NCBI RefSeq assembly: GCF_000685215.1
Contig: NZ_ARYJ01000008.1
Span: 1 to 64,000 of the forward strand
Reading direction: 5' to 3'
DNA from: Hyphomonas jannaschiana VP2
Lineage (GTDB): Bacteria > Pseudomonadota > Alphaproteobacteria > Caulobacterales > Hyphomonadaceae
DNA: 64,000 nt
The position numbers and the translations under genes were made by a program. This document shows positions 59,892 through 64,000 of the stretch, one piece after another (the first letter of the stretch is position 1; the number at the start of each line of letters is the position of its first letter). The notes under the pieces were generated by a model, which was not told the DNA's origin, did no database searches, and saw only the letters and a list, made by a program, of their open reading frames with translations.

Positions 59892-59963
59892 GGGAAAGCT
59901 CCGGCAGAGAATGGTGCCCGGAGCCTAGTGCGCGCCGCCGCGAGGGACCAGCCCCTTCCCGTG

Positions 59964-60500
59964 TCAGAGGTCGCGGAGCATCAGCCCGGCCGCCACGAGC
60001 CAAAGCCCGTTGGACAGAAGGTCGATGCCCAGAAGCAGGCCCAGCAAGGTCGCCGCCGCTTCCGGCAAATTCATCAGGACGAAGACCGACAGAAGAATCG
60101 AAATCGTGCCGCCAACGACCAGCCACAGCCATGGCCGGAACGGGCGCAGATTGGTCCCCGCCAGCACGAGAATCACCCCTTCCAGCATGAACAGGAAAGC
60201 CAGGATCAGCGTCAGCGAGACGAGTCCGCCGAGCACATTCGTCGCCAGCATGACGCCCAGAAGAATCTGCAGCACCCCCAGCCCCAGATCGAACCAGGAC
60301 AGTCCAAAAGGCGAGCGCAGCGTGAAGGCCACCTGCATCACGCCCAGCAGAATGAACAGGAAGGCCACAAGCTGCAGTACGAAAACCGACGCCGCATAAG
60401 GATTGAGAAGCGCAAACATGCCGCCCAGTAGCGACAGCACACCCATTGCCACGTAAAGCCGCCAGTGTCCGCCGAGCCCTTTGGGTCGTTGATTATCCAT
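59964..60500 (-). CDS. HdeD/DUF308 family membrane protein
   Basis: A 178-residue protein with six predicted spans in three tandem DUF308 pairs (for example LYVAMGVLSLLGGMFALLNP and FGLSWFDLGLGVLQILLGVML), the HdeD family linked to acid resistance in E. coli. ATG at 60500 has GGAG 6 nt upstream. Its start lies within the last 8 bp of the AmpG-like gene on the same strand, so translation may be coupled. Any acid-resistance role is by family only. Confidence 0.87.
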   Translation of the reverse strand: MDNQRPKGLGGHWRLYVAMGVLSLLGGMFALLNPYAASVFVLQLVAFLFILLGVMQVAFTLRSPFGLSWFDLGLGVLQILLGVMLATNVLGGLVSLTLILAFLFMLEGVILVLAGTNLRPFRPWLWLVVGGTISILLSVFVLMNLPEAAATLLGLLLGIDLLSNGLWLVAAGLMLRDL

Positions 60501-62235
60501 TTGCCGCTCCTTCTCTTGCCAGGCGGGCCACACGCGCCTGGCGCCACCATTCCACGATGCTTAGCAGGACCGCGACGCCGCCCAGCCAGAAAGTGACGAT
60601 GAAAACCGGATAGAAGCCATTCGACTCGATCATCGCGCCCAGCCAGGGCCGGCCGAGCGTGCCGATCAGCATGGTCAACGACGCAAGCAGTGCATACTGG
60701 ACCGCCGCAAAGCGCGGATTCACGACCGCCGTCAGATAGGCCGTCATGGCCACAAGTGCGAACCCGCCCGCAATGTTCTCGGCAAAGATGGTGATCATCA
60801 GCCTGGCCAGGCGCTGGCTGTGATCTGCCGGCAGGGTGATCTCCTGTGGCTGGAGTTTCGCCGCAAAGTCCGCAAAGGCGATCAGTGGCCCGTCGAGATG
60901 CGTGACGGCCAGGAAGGCATCTACGGCATGCGCCCCGTGGGCGAGATCCGCGTAGAGCAGGTTGGTCGCCGCCGCCACGACGCCGCCGACAAAGAAGACC
61001 GGCATCCGGCCGATAGTTGCGATCAGCGTCGCTCCGATCAGCGAACCGAGAATGGTCGCAATCACGCCGAAGAATTTGGAGGCGATCGCCACATCGTCCA
61101 GCGTATGGCCAAGCGCATCGAGATCGCTGCGCAGGTAAAACGGATAGGCGAATGAACCCCAGACGGCATCGGTAAAACGATAGGTCAACGCCAAAGCGAG
61201 CACGAGGATCGTCCACCAGCGAAGCCGGTAGATCAGGTCCATCAGGGGGTCGAAGATCGCGCGGAACAGGGTCGCGACCAGCTTGCTGCGCCGGCTCTGA
61301 CCGGGCGAGAACAGCGGCGCATCGACCGCCTCCCCCTTGTTCCGGACGAGCAGGACCGCGGCCACGACTGACGGCACGATCACGGTCAGGATCACAATGA
61401 TGGGCCCCTGCTCCGATACGAATGTGCGCGAGGAAATGTCTGCATTGAAGCCGAGCCGCATGACCGCGAAGGAGGCAATCATGACAAAAGCCGTCGCCCA
61501 GCAGGCCGCAACGAAGGCCACTGCCGGCGCTGCCTCACGCCCCGGCACGGACGGCAGGAAGCTGAGGCGTGTCGTGTGTTCGTGCTTGTTATACTCAGGC
61601 TCCGGCGCCAGCAGGCTGCCCAGAATGGTCAGGCCGACAAATCCGGCCATCATCACATAGGCGACGGACCACCCGCCGCGCGCTGCAACCAGCAATGCGA
61701 CGAAGCCGGATATGAACCCGCCCGACTTGTAGCCGAACTGATAGAGGGCGGACATCAGGTCCTTGTCTTCTTCAGACCGGGCGACCTCGATCCGCCAGGC
61801 GTCGAGGATGATGTCATGCGTGGGCCCGAGGATCAGGATCACGAAACAGATCAGTGCAACGAGCCCGATATTCTGCGGCGGATTGGAGAAGGCCAGTACC
61901 GCCAGCAGCACGGCAATCGAGGCCTGGCAAAGGATCAGCCAGGACCGCCGCCCGCCGACACGAATGAACGGCACGCCATGCGGCGTCTGGAACAAGGGCG
62001 CCCAGAGATATTTGAACGAGTACCCGATGGCGACGAGAGACAGGACACCAATCGTGTCTGTGTCGATACCTTCCTGCGTCAACCAGGCTGTCAGCACGCC
62101 AACAATGGCGCCATAAGGTATGCTGGCCGCGAAGGCGAGGATCAGCATCGCCGCCATGCGCCGGTCTTTCAGCGCCCGGAAAGCGCGCGCCGCCCGGGAG
62201 GGCTGATTCACCGGAAGCGCGGCATTGCCGCTCAT
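60493..62235 (-). CDS. AmpG-like major facilitator permease
   Basis: A 580-residue MFS protein with about 12-14 spans, longer than usual because of an internal loop region and a C-terminal extension. The start AMLILAFAASIPYGAIVGVLTAWLTQEGID and KYLWAPLFQTP, DIILDAWRIEVARSEEDKDLMSALYQFGYKSGGFISG are hallmarks of AmpG, the muropeptide importer of cell-wall recycling. The family assignment is good; the actual substrate is inferred. It overlaps the hybrid kinase gene by 4 bp and hdeD by 8 bp, so all three may be one operon. Confidence 0.87.
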   Translation of the reverse strand: MSGNAALPVNQPSRAARAFRALKDRRMAAMLILAFAASIPYGAIVGVLTAWLTQEGIDTDTIGVLSLVAIGYSFKYLWAPLFQTPHGVPFIRVGGRRSWLILCQASIAVLLAVLAFSNPPQNIGLVALICFVILILGPTHDIILDAWRIEVARSEEDKDLMSALYQFGYKSGGFISGFVALLVAARGGWSVAYVMMAGFVGLTILGSLLAPEPEYNKHEHTTRLSFLPSVPGREAAPAVAFVAACWATAFVMIASFAVMRLGFNADISSRTFVSEQGPIIVILTVIVPSVVAAVLLVRNKGEAVDAPLFSPGQSRRSKLVATLFRAIFDPLMDLIYRLRWWTILVLALALTYRFTDAVWGSFAYPFYLRSDLDALGHTLDDVAIASKFFGVIATILGSLIGATLIATIGRMPVFFVGGVVAAATNLLYADLAHGAHAVDAFLAVTHLDGPLIAFADFAAKLQPQEITLPADHSQRLARLMITIFAENIAGGFALVAMTAYLTAVVNPRFAAVQYALLASLTMLIGTLGRPWLGAMIESNGFYPVFIVTFWLGGVAVLLSIVEWWRQARVARLAREGAANG

Positions 62236-63716
62236 GCAGCGCCGGCCTTCTCGGCAGCGCCGGTCCATTTGATCGCCAGGGTGCGCAGAGCCTGAGGCTC
62301 GATCGGCTTGGCAACCACATCATTCGCCCCGGCAGTCCTGGCCTGACGTTCGATGTCGGCGTTCACTTCGGCGGAGACGGCGATGACCGGCACGTCCGAA
62401 CCGCCGGCACGCAACTGGCGCATGGCTTCGAACCCATCCATTTCGGGCATACGGAGATCCATCAGGACCAGGGCGGGATTCATGCTTTTCGCGGCCTCCA
62501 GCGCTTCTATACCTGTGGACGCGACTGTGACGGTAAATCCGGCCGATTCCAAGGCGCGCCGTGCAATCATCGCATTGACCGGATTGTCGTCCGCAATCAG
62601 CACCCGTCCGGCACCTGTCAGCTTTTCAGGCTCTTCGACCGGCAAGCCGCCCGTTTTCACGACAAAAATACGCTCAATCAGCGACGAGGCTCTCAGCGGA
62701 CGCACGAGCCATCCGGCACAGCCCATCGCCTTGAAACGCGCAATGGCGCCCCGGTCTTCGGGTCTCAGCACGATCAGGGCCGGCGCCTTGCGGGCGAGCG
62801 CGCGCACCGTTTCCTCCGGCTGCTCCGCCCCGATCAGCAGCACATCGACGTCCGGCGGCACATAGCCGGATGACACATCGATCCGCACAGGCCGGGCGGA
62901 GGCATTGATGAGGGCCGCCGTCGTCGACAGGCAGGTCGCGGGCGGCAGGCCCGCAATTCCGACCACAGCATCCAGGACCGGCAGGTCATGCGTCGCTGGC
63001 AAGTCCGCCTTTTCCAGGGGAAGAAATACGGAAAAACAGGTGCCAAGGCCGGGTTCCCCGGTGACTTCGATCTTCCCGCCCAGCAGGTCTGTCAGGCGCT
63101 TGACGATGGCAAGGCCAAGTCCGACGCCGCCATCCTTGTAAGCGTCCTGCCGGCTGGTCTGGCGGAAGGCTTCGAAAAGGCGCTCCCGGTCTTCCGGGGC
63201 AATGCCCGGGCCGGTGTCGATGATGCGGTATTCCAGCCCGTCCTCATGCGCGCAGATGTCGAGCAGGACAGCGCCGCTTTCGGTAAACTTCAGCGCATTG
63301 CCCACGAGATTGAACAGGATCTGGCGGATCCGGCCGGCATCGCCCGAATAGGACGGCATCGGCAGGACCGAGGCACGCGCAGCGATGTCCAGCCCCGCAG
63401 CATGGGCGCGCGGGCTCAGCAATTCCATCACTTCCCGGCCAAGCCGGACCGGGCAGAATGCCTCGGTTTCCAGTTCGATGGCTGAGGCATCGAGGCGCGC
63501 ATAATCGAGCACATTGTTCAGGAGATCCAGCAGACGGGAACCGCTGAGCCGGATGGCTTCGGCATATTCCCGCTGGGCCGGTTCCAGTTCCGTTTCCAGC
63601 AACAAGGACACTGTGCCGAGAATCCCGTTCAGCGGCGTGCGGATTTCATGGCTCGCAGCGGCGAGGAATGTCTCTTGCGGGCGATGCTCGCCCGGCGGCA
63701 GGGGGGACTTGGTCAT
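62232..63716 (-). CDS. Soluble hybrid histidine kinase/response regulator
   Basis: A 494-residue hybrid kinase without membrane spans or a sensor domain: the H-box SHEIRTPLNG begins at Ser22 (His23). The catalytic domain has RIRQILFNLVGNALKFT, DTGPGIAPED and GVGLGLAIVKRL. A degenerate receiver-like segment follows (about 255-365), then a true receiver with IADDNPVN and the phospho-Asp in LMDLRMPEMDGFEA. ATG at 63716 has AGGA 7 nt upstream. It is translationally coupled to the AmpG-like gene, which suggests the kinase adjusts envelope functions. Its input must come from a partner protein. Confidence 0.9.
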   Translation of the reverse strand: MTKSPLPPGEHRPQETFLAAASHEIRTPLNGILGTVSLLLETELEPAQREYAEAIRLSGSRLLDLLNNVLDYARLDASAIELETEAFCPVRLGREVMELLSPRAHAAGLDIAARASVLPMPSYSGDAGRIRQILFNLVGNALKFTESGAVLLDICAHEDGLEYRIIDTGPGIAPEDRERLFEAFRQTSRQDAYKDGGVGLGLAIVKRLTDLLGGKIEVTGEPGLGTCFSVFLPLEKADLPATHDLPVLDAVVGIAGLPPATCLSTTAALINASARPVRIDVSSGYVPPDVDVLLIGAEQPEETVRALARKAPALIVLRPEDRGAIARFKAMGCAGWLVRPLRASSLIERIFVVKTGGLPVEEPEKLTGAGRVLIADDNPVNAMIARRALESAGFTVTVASTGIEALEAAKSMNPALVLMDLRMPEMDGFEAMRQLRAGGSDVPVIAVSAEVNADIERQARTAGANDVVAKPIEPQALRTLAIKWTGAAEKAGAA

Positions 63717-63782
63717 GGCCGTATCCTGCAACAGACGCTTTAGGATTTGTTTAAATCCGCCGCATGTTTCAACGGCCGTTTG

Positions 63783-64000
63783 CTAACGGGCCATGGCCTC
63801 CGCATTGACCCCCTCGCCCTGACCCGCCGGACGCTGGCGGTAAGAGAGTGCTTCAGCAATGTGTACGCGGCGTACAGCATCTGATCCGTCCAGGTCCGCA
63901 ATGGTCCGGGCCACTTTCAGCACGCGGGAATAACCTCGCGCCGTCAGATTCAGCCGGGACGCGGCATCGGCCAGCAGCGTGGCGCCCGGCTGGTCCGGCC
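63783..64000 (-). CDS. YifB/ComM-type ATPase, C-terminal fragment
   Basis: Only the last 72 codons are in the window; the 5' part is beyond base 64000. They read GATLLADAASRLNLTARGYSRVLKVARTIADLDGSDAVRRVHIAEALSYR, which matches the C-terminal lid domain of the magnesium-chelatase-like family YifB/ComM, an AAA+ protein that in Vibrio and Haemophilus helps branch migration during transformation. The stop TAG is at 63783-63785. The comF-like gene at 14 kb is the only other competence-related gene seen. Confidence 0.85.
   Translation of the reverse strand, partial: PDQPGATLLADAASRLNLTARGYSRVLKVARTIADLDGSDAVRRVHIAEALSYRQRPAGQGEGVNAEAMAR

Overview
The window looks like chromosomal DNA of a GC-rich alphaproteobacterium, most likely a member of the Hyphomonadaceae/Caulobacterales. 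The evidence is gene content and order: the tail of the division/cell-wall cluster as murB, ddl, ftsQ, ftsA, ftsZ, lpxC; a FtsZ C-terminus of the Caulobacter type; DUF2794, DUF1178, SapC, COQ9 and an aa3-type oxidase subunit IV; LexA boxes of the alphaproteobacterial GTTC-N7-GTTC type; and a CtrA-like box before ftsZ. This assignment is inference from content, not from a database search. I saw no rRNA, tRNA, CRISPR array or insertion sequence.

Layout. 1-7.5 kb: envelope and redox genes (redoxin, DsbD/ScsB-like reductase, SapC, a DUF885 lipoprotein, a YfbK-like VWA lipoprotein). 7.5-9.6 kb: a small unknown gene under stacked LexA boxes, DUF2794, COQ9 and rpsU. 9.6-16 kb: a NatAB-type ABC exporter, a small C4 zinc-finger protein, an oxidase subunit IV, a DUF1178-grxC-comF operon and a divergent methyltransferase. 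16-21.7 kb: a leftward run parvulin-argJ-mutT with an unlisted Flp pilin at its end, opposite secA. 21.9-24.9 kb: a 1012-codon STAND-type NTPase with exact-period TPR repeats, placed between secA and murB. 25-35 kb: murB, an oppositely oriented TonB-dependent receptor gene, then ddl-ftsQ-ftsA-ftsZ-lpxC and bamD. 35-39 kb: the recN-ligA operon with a LexA box. 39-46 kb: two SDR enzymes, a tautomerase/XRE pair, an M24 aminopeptidase, an 88-codon small gene, a lipoprotein esterase, prmA. 46-54.6 kb: a TM2 protein, an acyl-CoA ligase, a GFA protein, a divergent cyclophilin lipoprotein, amt, pgeF, prs and a Tiki/ChaN-like secreted protein. 54.7-57.2 kb: a BlaI repressor and a BlaR1-like sensor fused to M23 and TonB-like domains. 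57.2-64 kb: a small membrane protein, a DjlA-like co-chaperone, a voltage-gated channel, an NTF2-like lipoprotein, an HdeD-like protein, an AmpG-like permease, a soluble hybrid kinase and the 3' end of a YifB/ComM ATPase.

How the parts relate. Most of the window is core growth machinery: peptidoglycan precursor synthesis and division, lipid A commitment (lpxC), outer-membrane assembly (bamD), protein export (secA) and nucleotide supply (prs). Two SOS-type control regions connect it to DNA damage: recN-ligA and the unknown gene at 7.5-7.9 kb. Several genes are candidates for envelope stress sensing: the BlaR1 fusion, the AmpG-like permease, PgeF and the hybrid kinase. The least explained items are the STAND-TPR gene, the SOS-controlled orphan gene, the BlaR1-M23-TonB fusion and several perfect palindromes at promoters or start sites.
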